This document shows positions 14,701 to 29,700 of a stretch of 64,000 nt of DNA, piece after piece. Below the pieces are notes generated by a model. That model searched no databases, was not told the DNA's origin, and saw nothing but the letters and a program-made list of their open reading frames with translations. This stretch comes from Strigops habroptila (Eukaryota; Chordata; Aves; Psittaciformes; Psittacidae). Location of the stretch: contig NC_044282.2 in NCBI RefSeq assembly GCF_004027225.2, positions 72,031,787 through 72,095,786 on the forward strand, given 5' to 3'. Numbering within the stretch: the stretch's first letter is position 1; each line of letters starts with the position of its first letter. The translations under genes and the position numbers were made by a program.

Positions 14701-17700
14701 TCAGTAGTGATATTCTGCTGGAACTGTTTCACAAGGGTTAGGGTCTGTGCTCCTTGTTCTGGGTATGGAGTTTTTGTCTGTCATCATGGTGCTGTGCTGA
14801 AAAGAAGTGCAACTATAGGAAATGTGTATGTAAGACATACTCGTGTTGGAGTTCAGGTGTTTAGGAAATAGCATTAAATATTGCATTAAATTATTTCAGG
14901 TTTCAAGGAAGATGGTGGATATCTGAAAGAAACTGAAAGTTATGAATACGATCTGATAGGTGTAACGGTTCACACAGGAACAGCAGATGGTGGGCATTAC
15001 TACAGTTTTATCAGAGATATAGTCAATCCCCACGCTTACAAAAACAACAAATGGTGAGTTATGCCAAAAAACATCTTATAATTTCTTATTTTAAAATAAC
15101 TAATATTATTTGACCTTGTCAGACACAGTCGTATAGGAGATATGTGCTGTAGGTTCTTCTCAAAAGCACAAGAAGTTGGGATTTGATGGGTGTAAGTATG
15201 TTAATTTATTAGCATTCATATTTGTGTGCTGTAGCTGTAACAGTTGTGGGGTGCTTTGGACACAGGAGAATGACACGCTAGCCTCACGTTACAGCCAATG
15301 CTTGTTTCTTGACAGGACTATCAATGACTATAAATCTATTTCAGTCAAAAATGAACAGTAGGATTTAATAGATTGTCCTTCAGAAAATCTGGTTGTTGCC
15401 TTTGGTGAGCATACAGCTACATTTATGGTTGTGGAACTCAGTCCTTTCAATTTTGTCCATTTTCAGTGAAACAACAGCTTGAATTTTTCTTCACTTTGCC
15501 ACACAGGATGCAGTGAGTTTAGAAATGCTGCTACAGCAGCTAAGTTATCTGAATCTGTTCTTACTGTGCTTTTTATATATGGAATTGTTTTCACATTTGA
15601 TTTTCAAGTTTATCTAGCTGGTAATCTTCTCCTATTGCCAGCTCCTCCTAGATGCAATTTAGTGACATACTGAAATGTTCAGCAGCATTTGTTTTTCTAT
15701 CCCTTCTTTTCAAAGATTAAAAAAAAGAGACAGGATCTTACACATCAGTGATAGATGAATAAATAACTGTGACATCCCACTTCTGATTTGGAAAATTCTA
15801 CGTACATTGGGCATATGATGGTTGTGAAGAGGAAGAAAAAGTTGGGAGAAGTAACCTTGGAAAGGGCTGAGATATGTGCATAGAAAGGAGGAGGGTCTTG
15901 CTAGGTGACATAAAGCAGGGAACACTCTCTGCCTGTCATTTCTGGATGTCATATCTCGGATTCCCATCTTAGGCCCTGGCATAGGAGACAAGATTTCCTC
16001 TATTCCCATTCCCCAGAATAGCTAGCTGGAGCATTTTTTAGCAGTTCCAACTTGTGACCCAGTCCCTGCTGCAGAGGGAATCTAACACAGTGTGCCATCT
16101 TTTCTGCCTCGTTCCACTTTGAGTTCTACTGTTCTATGGAATGATTCTCTATTTAATTTTGATTTCCATGACACTCAGATTGAAAAGGAAAAGGCAAATC
16201 TTCTTGACTGCATTAAAACCCTGTCTGTATGAAAGTCAGGCTGGAAAAATGAGGGAAATAATGTGTCTCTTGATAAGAAAAAACAAGAACTGTTGAACGC
16301 TGACTTCTTGCTCTTCCTGAAAAGGAAGTCCCTTTTGGGATCAGTTAGTTTAGTTTGCTGTGATTCAAACAAGACAGTAGAAGTTAATAGGAATACTTAA
16401 ATCTGAAGAATAGTTTAAGTACTTGTTATGCTTTATTTGCCCTTAGAGACGAACAGCAGTTGTTTCAAAGCTTGCTGTTTTTACAGGTATCTTTTCAATG
16501 ATGCCGAAGTGAAACCATTTGATTCTGCCCAGCTTGCTTCAGAATGTTTTGGTGGAGAAATGACAGTAAGTTCTGACTCTTATTTTTATCATCTTCAACC
16601 ATTACAATAACTGTTCTCAATACTTTCGTGAAGAATTCCATAGTGCTTGCCTTTGGTCTGCCATCTGTTGTGAATGTATATGAAACACAAGTGTTAGCTG
16701 GGTTTTATTAAACCTTTGACACCTTTGTTGTGCAGGTGATATTTTATCTTATGTTGATGTAGTAGCTGGCTGCTCTTCTACCATTGATCTCTTCAAAGGG
16801 TCTCCCTCTCCTCTGGGGGCTGAAAGACTTGACAAAGAGACTGCTTGCAACTGGTGATGCAGCTTTCTGGTTTTTCTGCACTTGCTGTAGTAAAAGTGTG
16901 TAGAGCAACAAGTGTAGTTAGGGCAATAAAGGAGAAGGGTTTTAATTGCTCCTGTACCAACTATTGTAGCATTTAATTTATGAATATGAATACAAGCATT
17001 TTTATGTGGTTTTGAAAGACAGGTATCAGAAGTACAGTGTAGGTATTGCTAATGAATAAAAATAAACTAGGGGAGCCTCTCTCCAGAGTAGAGGTATTTC
17101 TTCACTGTATCTGATTTTATCACCATATTATATATGTACTTATTGAAAAGTGAGTATATAATTTAGGAATCCTTTGCTTGGATGTCTGCTTTGCTCAGAC
17201 CATTGACTGAAGGAGTAATTACTTCAAGTTTATGCCTCTTCTGGAAAAACAGGGCTTCTTGATCTTTGTCTATACCTTGTGTCAGTAATTTCCATATTCT
17301 GGTCTGTGAATCTCTTGTGGTTAGATCCTTTTTCACTGGTGACAGACCTGAACTAAAAATTTGTCAGATCTGTGAACAGCTTATGCTGTGGTTCAGTGGG
17401 AAAGTTTGAGCTCTGATGTTAGTAAGTGGTTTTCAAGCCAACAGATCTGAAGGATTTACGAGCTTAAATAGTTTTGCTTTTACTGTAAGGAGATAAAGTT
17501 TCTTAAGTTGATGTTTGCTTGCTTTCAGCAGGGCAAGGTTTTTTATTACACACTCAAATTTGTCTTTCGGGTCAGCCTACTGCCCTATGACATCAGTCTG
17601 AATATTTTTGTACGGTATTAATACAGATAACTGTTGAATGACACTTAAATGTTCTCAGGTTATGCTTGAATTGATCACGCTTTGTGGTTATATATCACTG

Positions 17701-20700
17701 CATAAAACACATCATGAATAATGCAGTATCTTACTAGAACAGTACCGTGCGTAAGAAAACTCCTCTTGTCTGATAAAGACAATAAAACAATAAAATATGT
17801 TATCTGTCAAATGGATAAAATACCTTCAGGTGCCTAAAAGGAAGAAGTGTCAATGAGATGGGTGAGACAGGAAATTGCAGGAGATAGAGATCACAATATT
17901 GCATAGCAACTCTGAAAAATCAGAATAGGAGAAAAAAAGAAAGAAAACGACTTTAAACAAGAAATAAATTGTCAGCAGCTTCTCTCCACATGTCCTGATA
18001 TAGTTCACTTGCACATTTATCACAAACTGTCAATAACCAGACCATTAAGAAAGTTGTAATTAATGGTTTTGCTTTCTTCTTGACAGACAAAAACTTACGA
18101 TTCTGTTACTGATAAATTTATGGACTTCTCCTTTGAAAAGGTATTTCTCTTCCAAACACTTGTTACACGATTATATTTCTACTTGCATGATTTATGTCTC
18201 AAAGCAAAAATGATACAGATGTTTTTTTCTTAAAGACACACAGTGCTTACATGCTGTTTTATAAGCGGATGGAACCAGAGGAGGAAAATGGCAAAGACTA
18301 CAAATTTGATGTTTCATCAGAATTGCTGGAGGTACAAGTTGATTTGTTTTAACATCAATTTTAAAATACCATAGGAAATACTAAACAAATCAGGAATCTG
18401 CATAACCATAGGGAAGTGAATACAGTTTAAATCATGAAGGTGACAATCCTTCCATTGAGCTGCCCGCCTTAGGACTATGTTGTTTGATAGGAAGTAAATT
18501 CAGATTTCCACTGAATGTAAATTTTAGACATTTTCTCATTTCTGTCCTGTATTTTTTTTAATTCACATACCTGAATCATTCTGCTTCATATTTGTAAACA
18601 ATGGTAGAACACTGTTGATTTGGTTTTGTAAGCATTTACCAACATTTTGTGAACAGTTGCCAATACTACAGGAAGTGTTCTCATTAATCACTGTCCTTTT
18701 CATCCTTTAATACCTCAGCAACTTCTTGCTTTGAGGTGGGACAAGATAAGAGAGTAGTTCCAACTCTTTGTTTCCACTTTTGTCTAGTGTGTTGTGAAAT
18801 GCCAAGTGAATGCATCAGTCAGAAAAGGATCCCTTCCTCCCCATAGCCATAGAGTAGCCCAGGTGTTAGGAAAAGGAGTAGGGGAAAACAAACCCCAGTA
18901 ACAGCTACACCTCCTTGTTCTCCTCCAGTGATGGGGCTGTTTTTAGGACACCTTGCTGTTTATATAAAGATGCTATTTAAGCCATGTATGATCTGAGGAA
19001 TTGGAAAAGGTAGAGCACAGGAGCAGAGTGTTTCACTAGGGATCCCTCTGTGCTAGGTACATCCCCAATATGGGATTTGTTAAGACATTTTCTCCCTTCT
19101 TATCTCCTGAAAAGCCAGTTTCCCCTGCTCTCTCAGAAGTATTGCTTTTATCACCTGTGATGTGTTAGGTTCTTAACTTAAAGAGACTCATCCCTAGCCA
19201 GCAAAGCAGATTGTGCTTTTCATCCTTCTCAGTCTTAAAAATCATAACAGATTTTATCAAAGTTAAACTTTTAAACTATATTTATGTGAAAAACGCTACA
19301 GATGTGGTCAAAAACATCATTTTGGAGAGAGGAACGGAGAGACGTGGCATAAAAACCTTTTCTGGTTAATGATGGAGAGTCAAATATTCCTCTTTAAGAA
19401 TTTATCAAACGTTCACAGAGCTCATCAGGCTTTGGGTCAGAACTTCAGCCATACCTAGCTGGGCTGGTGGAAGGTCTGACTGATTGCAGTTAGTGAACTG
19501 TGTTTTGAGAGGTTTGTTGGGTTTTAAGTTACTACACTATCACAGACATCACAATAAGGTCTTAACTGTGGTTCTTTTTTAACGTGTGGACCAGTTCTCA
19601 AAAAATTTCAGCCTAAAAATGTGAAGTAATTAAGAGTTGTAAAATGAGATCACTCAGAAAGAAGAGATTTACTGTGAGCGTGGTGAGGCGCTGGAACAGG
19701 CTGCCAAAGGAAGTTGGTAAATGCTCCATCCCTGGCAGTGTTTGAGGCCAGGTTGGACAGAGCCTTGGTGACATGGTCTAGGGTGAGGCGTTCCTGCCCA
19801 TGGCAGGGGTTGGAACTGGATGATCTTAAGGTCCTTGTCCAAACCCAAACTAATCAATGATTCTATGATTCTGAGCTCTGTTTCACAGTCATACATCAGG
19901 CAAACTAATATTCAGTATAGTAATGAATAGCACAACTTGGACGCTATTCCTTTAAAATAAAGAAAATGTTTCCAGAAATAATTTTTGCATAAGAAAAAAG
20001 CCTGCTTTTTTAGCCATGGCAAGCGTTTAATATCTAAATCATGCCTTATGTAGTGAAATAAACTGCTTTCTTGTATCTGATGTAGCTATTTTTCTTCAGT
20101 GGGATATGGCATGATAACATGCAGTTTCTTCAAGACAAGAACATTTTTGAACATACATATTTTGGGGTAAGTTACATTTAAAATGTAATATTAATGCTTC
20201 TTTTTCTTCCTTGCAGATTTTCATTATTTATTTTAATTAACAAATAAAAATTACTGACTCTAGGTTATGTGGCAGTTGTGTAGTAGCATCCCAAGCACCT
20301 ACCAGATCAAAGCGGTTTCCCTGATGACGCAAAAGTAAGTACTTCAAAAATGTATCATGCTTATTCATATTTACCTTGTTTACATTTAATTCAGGGCATT
20401 ATCTCTAATTAATGTGCGATGTTGTTATTTTTTTCTTTTCAGTTAAGCACTTCCTTTGTGCTAGAGACATTTATTCATTCAAAGGAAAAGGTATTCCATT
20501 TACTTGTAAATTCTCATTAAGTAGCTGCATGAATATAGCGGGAAGGATGTCTGCACTTTTTCAAAGCCTGATTTTGAGGTGTATTAAGTACCACAGATGA
20601 TACAAAGTTAATGTAGAAATCTTGTTATTTAACACATTTAAAATAAGCACTGCACCATGATAAAAGTGTGGGTTCTGGTTTGATAAATTTGTAATAAAAT

Positions 20701-23700
20701 CTGTATTTATATATATCAAAATATGTATAAATACTCACATGAACAGCAGGAAAGTTCTGTCTGAATCATCTTTATTCTCAGTCAAGTGTTGCTTCTTTCT
20801 TGTCTGTGGTGACAATGCTACTAATTCTAGGTGGTCTGGGATTAGTAAGAATTACATTTGGGTAAAATTACATGAGTACCTACTACACATTGCATGCAAC
20901 TTGCATTGATTTCAAATGTATGTCCTGTTATTTTTGTGTAGGTGCAACTTACTACCAGTTCATAAGGCATTTATTATTTGTATGCTTAAGATTTGTTGTT
21001 CTAACAGACTGTTTAGAAACGTTTAAGGATTAAGGAGCAATTTATCATTCTAAGTTATAGTTTTTTCTGTATTTCTTTTTGCAGCCTACAATGCTTCAGT
21101 GGATTGAACTGTTAACAAAACAGTTTAATAACAGTCAGGCAGCTTGTGAAGTAAGTGACTTAGGAACTCAGCAAAGTACAAACCAACTTTCTATATATTG
21201 TTTAACTTTCCTGGAGGTTCGTATCCCTGGAATATTTTGGAACTACTGTATTTGGCATATTTGTGCACTGTGAGATGAAATTCATCCTCTCTGATTACTG
21301 CAGATTCTGGGGAATGGCTTGACTTTTATTTTCAGAAACCTGTGGTGAGATCACAGCCCCAAATTATTTTGACACTGAATAAAAAGAGACACAGTGTCAC
21401 CACCTCTTTATTTGATTGATTAGTACATACTGATTCGTGTAATTAAGAGGTGTTTAAATGAAATCACACAAGAGAAATGGAAAATCAGACTAATATTCAA
21501 GGATTTAGCAGGGCCTGGAGTTGGATCCAAGGGGAGAGGGCAGTGGGATAAAAGGCTGTGGTTCAGTGGAGAAGCTTAGAAAGGGAGTAAGAGCAGCTGA
21601 AGTCAGATTTGGCTGAAAACAAATCAATATAGCACCTTGCTTGTGAAGCTGTGGACCTTGAACCCAATGTGTAGAAAGACTTAAAACTCCTGGAAGGAGG
21701 AGAAAAAAAATAAAGGAATGTTTTTATATGAAGTTTGTCAAATTCTGCCTGAGGGAAGTCTGGGACAAAGTGGAGAGGGACTGAGAAACCCCAGAGAATT
21801 CACTGTGGTGTTAGTGAAAATAATATTGGGATGCTGAAGAAAAGTTTGTGGTAGACTTTCTGTGATAGTTTAAATGCACAAGGATCCCAGTACATACTTT
21901 ATCCTGCACTGGACCTTATTCAGTACAAAAGAATTAAATTAATTATTCTTTTATAAATTGAATCTATATTGTTTAATTATTATGGAACATTCAGTAAGTG
22001 GGTGACAGTTTTGTTTGTGTGGTGTAGTCTTAAGATGCTTAGGACAAGTGAAGACATTTAATATAGTAAAGAATACTTGAGTACAATTGCAATAAAAAGA
22101 AGAACATCTTGGATTCTTGATTTTAAACTGTCTTTCCTTGTGATTAAGACAAAATCCTGGGAAACTCAGCTGTATTATTTGCTGAGCCTTAACTCTGAAT
22201 CATTCTGTTAGTTTTATACCTTTACTGTCTGTGGAGGTAGTAAGGCTTTTCCACATGTTAAAATGCATAAAGGATTAATTCAGGAACTTCATTCTTGTTT
22301 AAGCCTATCCCTGTTCTACAAGATTCATTGTAAGCATTGTTTTTTATTCTATTGACATCACTTTTCAGGATGAGCATGTTCTTCCAGATAATTGAACAAT
22401 GACATGCAGAACACAGAAGAAACTGGATATAACATTATGTTGATGTTTACTGCTATTGATCTTTATTCCTTTCTTCTCATGCACAGAAGACATTTAGATT
22501 TCCCTTGGATTAAAACTCGCTTATTCCTTAATAATAGTTACATCAATTTCTCTTCAGACTTTAATATCATGCAAAAAGAAGATTGGACTAGAACAAGTTT
22601 GGAACAAAACTAACAAAGTATGTATCTTCTGCAGTGGTTTTTGGATCGTATGGCTGATGATGATTGGTGGCCAATGCAGATTCTAATAAAGTGTCCCAAT
22701 CAGATTGTGAGACAGGTAAGAAAGAATGTTCCTTTGTAAGTCAGGTGACTGCTTGACCCATGAACAGAAACGGACAATTATTATGACACATTAAATGATT
22801 CTGAAAGTTTCTGTTAATTCCTGTAATTGTCTTATTCTTTTCCATTCTTGCATAGAACATAGAGAATATATTTGGCCATGGGAGCATTATTGTTGTTTGA
22901 AACAAAATTGGTATTAATATAGTGCTGTAGTCACACAATGACACAATAGATGCAGATTCTCTACAACTGCCTCATGGTGTCTTAATTTGAACACATTACA
23001 TAAAAAGATCTTTTTTTCTGAATTAGTTCAACAATAATGTGTCAAAATACACATTCATCAAATAAAAAAGAATCGATTATGTACATTCACTACTCCTCAA
23101 AGCTTCAGTTCTAAACTTCTGCATTTGTTTTTTGTGGGAAGATTTAATTTTATAATATTATGGCACAAAGTTTTGTTAATACCCTTTTCTGGAAATAATT
23201 CAAACTGGAAAATAAACCCAAACCTATATGGATAGCATTTGATATTCACAAATATAAGTACTATTAATAGTTTCACTTATACTTTCTTTGCAAGTTGTTT
23301 AGGTAAAAACAACTAACTAGCAATTACTTTCTCACCTGAGTACCTCGATTGGGTTTCTGATTATTAAAGTAATACTTTGATACAAAACCCTGCGTAGTTC
23401 CTGTATGCAACATGTCATTAAAGGAATCTATTCTGTGGGAAAACTCTATGTCAGATCTCAGGCAAAGCTCTAATCCTGATGAATGTTTTACAAATTATAA
23501 ATTACTGGAAGGAATTTCCTTAAAATTTATACATAAATTCTTATAGCCAGAGGCAAAATAAAAAATAGCTTGCCAAAAATATCTTAAACATTCCAGAAAA
23601 TAGAGATTGAAGAAACAATAACGTTTAGCAGCAACAGTCTTAAGTCATGTTTCAGTAGTGTACAGCGCTCACCAATATTAAAAGCACTTTTTAGGGCTCC

Positions 23701-26700
23701 TCTGTCAGATGTGTTTATAAAGACCTGATTTGACTATTCTCTTAAAATACGACTTGTCAGTACAATAAGAAATGGAATGTGGGTGTCCCAATCCCAACTT
23801 TACCTTTGAATTGCACAGAGCTGGTGGTGCTCAGCGACGGAATAGTCTTTGCTTAGAAAATCAGTGTTGACATCTATGTAAAAGAATGAACATGTGGAGT
23901 TCATTTACTTGTCCATTTGCAGATGTTCCAGCGTTTGTGTATTCATGTGATACAGAGACTGAGGCCAGTGCATGCGCATCTCTATCTCCAGCCAGGAATG
24001 GAAGACTGGTAAAATTAAAACACCTCAGCACTTCTACTTATTACACACACTACCACAACTGCTTTTGTTTAATGAATTATTCAAAGTGGGCTCATAAAAA
24101 TAGTCCTGGTTTAGTTTTCTTTATTATTCTATCCAGAGTGCTCTGGTTTATTTAAAAATACTACTATGATGCAAAAGCCAGTGTCCAAAAAGACATTGTT
24201 GAAACATTTGTTCCCTTAGCCTAGGTTTTCAGCATGGTCTTTTCACTACCAGTAACATGCTGCAAGTGTAAATCTCGCCGCTCACACTGGAGAATCTGAT
24301 TGTAGATTGTAGGTTGGATTCAGAGGCATATAGGTGCAAATTGTAATTTGTAAGTCTGGTTGGAGGTTGGAGATGAGAGGCTTGTCCTGTAGCTTGTAAA
24401 CAAATCACAGGTTTTGTCAAAAGTAGGAAAAACCTGTTGGATCCATTTTTGTTCTGCTAGATATCCAGAAAGCTGTCACTTCGTCTCCAATTATGAAATC
24501 CTTTTCCTTTTCGATACATCATAAGATGAAGAAAGTGGTTTTTCTTTCATCTCTTGGGTTAAACTTGTGAATCCTGCTAATAACTTTTTTTCCAGAGCAA
24601 AAATGGCAGAGTTTGTAATAACTACACTGCCAAGACAAAATTCAGGACCTGAAGATACAGTTTTCATAGCAAAAAGTAGTATTTAATTTTCTCTGGAAAC
24701 CTTACTTTAAAAGTCACTTGTTTTGTTTGGTGATAAGGTCCGACTTCCAGTAGATGAGTAAGATCCCCTTCATCAAGGGAATGATTTTAAGTAGGAGATC
24801 CCCTAATACTGTTTTTCTAAGAATTCTTTTCCTGACTGGAATCTTGACTCAGAATACTGATTTGATTACCCTTTCAACAATTCGGGTGGCGGATGCTGCC
24901 ATGATGTTATGTAGGGTATACTTGGCATAAGAGGAAGTGTGAGAGAGCTGCGTATGATAGCAGGGCAGAGTAGAAAACTGCAAGTTTGTCTGAATATTTT
25001 ATTGTGTTCCTGATTCTAGATGATTTTATGCTCCATGTATTGTGTGAAATATCTAACTTGAGTTTCGTTTTCAGTTCGGATGACATGGATGGTCCTGTGG
25101 AGGACATCGGCAGTCGCTCTTGTGTGACACGCTTTGTGAAGACGCTCTTGTCAATCATGGAGCACGGTGTGAAGCCTCACAGTAAACATCTCACAGAATA
25201 CTTTGCCTTTCTTTATGAATTTGCCAAAATGGGAGAAGAGGAAGTGAGTATAGCCTGGTAGTTTGGGGAAGGAGTTACGTATATGCACGTATGTATTTTC
25301 GAGTAATTCAATATCTGCTTGTTTCAGAGCCAGTTCTTGCTTTCACTGCAAGCCATATCCACAATGGTCCATTTCTACATGGGAACTAAAGGACCTGAAA
25401 ATGTAAGTTTGAATATCTAGTGTAACAAGAACCAGTCTTTCCGATTTTACATATGTTACCATTAGTGTTGTGTCTCTTGAACCATCTTTCAGCTGTTAAA
25501 ATTACTCCACTTGTGCCATTTTTTTCAGTGTTTAAGGGAATATTTTTTTTAAAAGCATGAATTGGCTATTTTTATTTAGTATAGAACAGATATTAAGTAG
25601 AACCAATTAAAGTTGCCCTTACCACACTATTAATGGTAATAACAATTGATTGCTTAATCCCATTGTATGACTTGAGCTTTTAAATGTCCTTGCCTTTTTT
25701 ATTACATAGACCAGCATATCAGGTTGTGTAGTGCCTTCAACCAACCCACTTCTTGTACTTGTAAATACAGTTTAGCTTGTGCAAACTGAATATTTTAATG
25801 TGAAAATTAAGTGATGAGGTATTCACCTGGTTCGATTCATGCAAGTTTATTAAGTTGTTCTGGGTAAGTGACAAAACCCACATACAGGCTCTTTGAAATT
25901 AAGTCTTAAAATGTCCACACTGAAGTTATCTGTTTTTCTCCCTTCAGCCACAGGTTGAAGTACTTTCTGAGGAAGAAGGGGAGGAAGAAGAGGAAGAGGA
26001 AGATATACTTTCTCTAGCAGAAGAAAAATACAGGCCTGCTGCACTGGAAAAGATGATCGCCCTGATCGCTCTCCTAGTCGAACAGTCTCGCTCAGAAAGG
26101 CAAGAGCTTCTGAAAAACCAAAGTAAATTCTAATCTGAGTTAGGTCAGAAAGAAATTACAGATTTTGTGGATTTGTTGGTGTCGGTTTTTTTTCTTGTGG
26201 GCTTCTTTAACAGTATAAATGAGCTTGTGTATGGGCCCCTTATATTTCTAACCCTTTAAAAGGTAAATATTTAGTCACTGTTGACCAAATAACACTCAGG
26301 CTAAATCCTCAAATACGTTCAGTTGCCCATATATGAATTTCTTCTGGTTTAAGTACAAAATATTTTCTTTTATTCAGCTTTATATCAATACTTTTTTTTT
26401 CTTTTATATATTGTGATACCGAAGAATATAAACTAACACTCAATCCTGTATTTCTCCTTAACCTTACTTTTCAATTGCTGAAGTAAAATTATTAAGGGTT
26501 TTTTTTTGTATTTTAGGCATTTGACCCTGTCACAAAACGACATGGCAGCATTAACAGGAGGAAAGGTAATTCCTTTAAATATGACTGTATAAGCCTCATA
26601 GAAAAGCACAGATGCATGTGCACGTACATAACTGTAGACAGTATACTAGTATCTCATTGTTTGTTGCAGGGTTTTCCTTTTTTGTTTCAACATATCCGTG

Positions 26701-29700
26701 ATGGTATCAACATCAGGCAAACTTGCAATCTCATTTTCAGTTTGTGTCGGTACAATAATCGACTCGCAGAACATGTAAGTATCAGAGACTGTAGCTGGTT
26801 GTTGAAAATCTTATCTTGTAAAGTGTAATGGGGTACTTTTTATTCTTTTAACTGAATAAGCACAAGTCTAAGTGAGTTTTGTTTGTTTTGTTTTTAAGAT
26901 TGTGTCCATGCTTTTCACATCTATAGCAAAGTTGACTCCTGAGGTATGTAAACATACTACCTGTATATTAAATCATCCGTGTTAATATTTTTCTGTTTTA
27001 AATTACTTCATCCTTCTCTAACCAACAATCTTGCATGGAAGATGATCCATGGAAGTTTTTGTGACATTAAATGAAGTCTAATTGCACTGTGTATTAAGTT
27101 TCTAAATCTGGTATGCAGTTTAAGATGAAGGTTTTATTCAAAGACAAGTAATGTATTTCTACATTCTCCAGCTATATGAATTAAAAGAATTGGTAACAAT
27201 AATCATAATTATCGTCTGGTTGTTCAAGTTTTGGGGCACTGCTTTGCAGTTCTGTGCATGCAAACATATTTCTCAGTCAGAATAAATTCCTGCCCTGGTA
27301 ATAACAAAAATGCTGAGAGTTCCAGATGGATTCCACATGAAAAATAGATGGAGCGGAGAAGTTTATGCTCACACAAGGAAGTTCTTATATAGTGCTGTCA
27401 GAAAAGGAAAAATAATCAGGAGAAATTGAGGGCATGTCAAGCAGAGGAGTTATGATCATGGTTGGAAAAGAGGCACGTACGAAATCGCTCTCATGACAGC
27501 TTTGCTTTGTGTGATGGAATGGGCACTATCGGATGACAGTCTACTTCCCTCCTCATGCTAACGTATGCTATGTTTTTATGCTTTCTTTGCTTTGCACACA
27601 CACAACTGCACCGGAGACGTTTTTGATGAGGTGCAAAATATATAACAGCAGTAGTAAGCACTTTCTTGAAGCATTGTTTAAAGCTGGGTGAGTCTTGGCA
27701 AACTTAAACAACAAAATTCGTAATAGAGCCAACACGGTAGTGTAGAACTGTTAGCCGTTTCAGAGGAAAACAGTGTAAACCCTCAGAATATGCTGCTTTA
27801 GGATAAACTATTCACAATCCATGTTACATGTTATGCAAATACCTAAGAATAATATTTTCTCTGAGATAGGAAAATCTTCTATATATATAAACCAGGATAA
27901 ATTGGTGAATTCTTCAGCACCATACAGCTTGATCCCCCTTCTTTGTTCAGGATAATGTGACTTAAAATGTGAACTGTTACTTCCTCGCACCTATATACTT
28001 CTACTAGGCTGATCCTAGCTAGTACGATCATGTTGCCTGGCACTAGCTAGAACCAGTGGCTTAATTCTGTTGTACCCACATGTGGATATCAGCATATATG
28101 GATTATTTACAGATGAAATAATAAGGGATTAAAACTAATATAAATGTTCATGTCTGAAGTTTGTAGAAATCTATTTTTATACAAACAGTTGGGCTATTTT
28201 AAAAAGACTATACAAAAATTAGTGGGTGAAATAGATCAAATGGACATTTTTCTTCTTATGCATTCCAGGCAGCCAATCCTTTCTTCAAATTGCTGACCAT
28301 GCTCATGGAGTTTGCTGGTGGACCTCCAGGAATGCCACCCTTTGCTTCTTACATTCTGCAGAGGATATGGGAGGTACAACATGTAAAAGAAAACAGAAGC
28401 CAAATTGGTTTTCTCTTGTTTCTTTTATGTCTATGAAAAAGTTTTACGTTTCCTTGTCATCCTTGCTGCATCAATTCCTGATTTTATTTTCTATTATTTT
28501 ATGACCATGTCTCTTCCAAATAAAGAGCAACAGCTAATAGACATTTAGAAGTTCTGGTGTAACTTTTATTTTAACAGCATTTGGGTTAATTGGTATTTCA
28601 GTTTAGCTTTAAATTTCAGTTTAATGAGAAATTATTTGATTCATAATAAGGGTCTAGAATGCTGCTTCTAGGCAAATTCCACTGATTTTTCTCAGTTGTC
28701 CTTTTGCAAGGACTGTAAAACATTTCAGGGGACGTTGTCCATTACGTACTGGTTCTTTGAGTGTTGGTTTGACATTTTTTGTTCTCTGTAAAATGCGCAT
28801 TAACATTTTTCACCCCTAAAATAGTGCTAAATTGCACGTAGCGGATAACTGCTATGGTGCAGGACCATTCTTGCTGCCATTTCTAAAGCCAGTAAGAGAC
28901 TTTTTAACCAAGTTGGCAGAGAGAGGAATTCCTAGCTCTGAGCAATAGAATAGGAATTAAGCTTTCACTTCAAGTAGCTGCTCTTTAAGTTCCAAGTACA
29001 ATTCACTGTCTTTATCACTGCCTGAGCACAGTGTGTCCAGCCTGAAGACTGCTGAGCACAAGCTGCTGAACACTCATTACTTTAATACTCTTCAAAAAGT
29101 GGGCCTGGGGCTTGTAGCAGGTTATTACTGTGCAGAATTGAGCCCTCTGGTAAGACACAAACCTGTCTCACCCACTGAAGCGCTTCAGGATAGAATATTC
29201 AAAAGTATTTTACTCCTGGTTAGGAGCAGTTACAGGATGGGAACCACTAGGTAACCTGGGAAGGCACATAACAAAGTGTTTGCTAGGTGTCTGATTGGAA
29301 TATGAATTAACTGTGACTGCTGTACCTCAGGTAAAGAGATTTCGAACAGCAGATCTCAAGGTCAAGAGTTACATCTAGCTACTTTCTGTATACAGGGAAG
29401 TGGTGGATTATGAATGTCTCTTGTTTTCCAAGAGAGTTTTTGTAATTAAACTCCTTATGACGCTATACAAGCTGTGGTGTGAAGCGAATACCCATGCTTT
29501 ATGCTTCTCTTAGCCACAAAGTTTAGGTATATAATTGGTTAAGTAATCCTCTTTTATTTCCCTCTTTATTCTGACTACACAAACTGAACCTACAGAGGAA
29601 GCGAGTCAGTGACAGGTTTCTGCTGGGAAGTCACACTTTCAGCAGTAGAAGTCACAGGTTCAGTCTCTGGTGTTGCCAGCATTTTTATCCTTCCCTTGTT

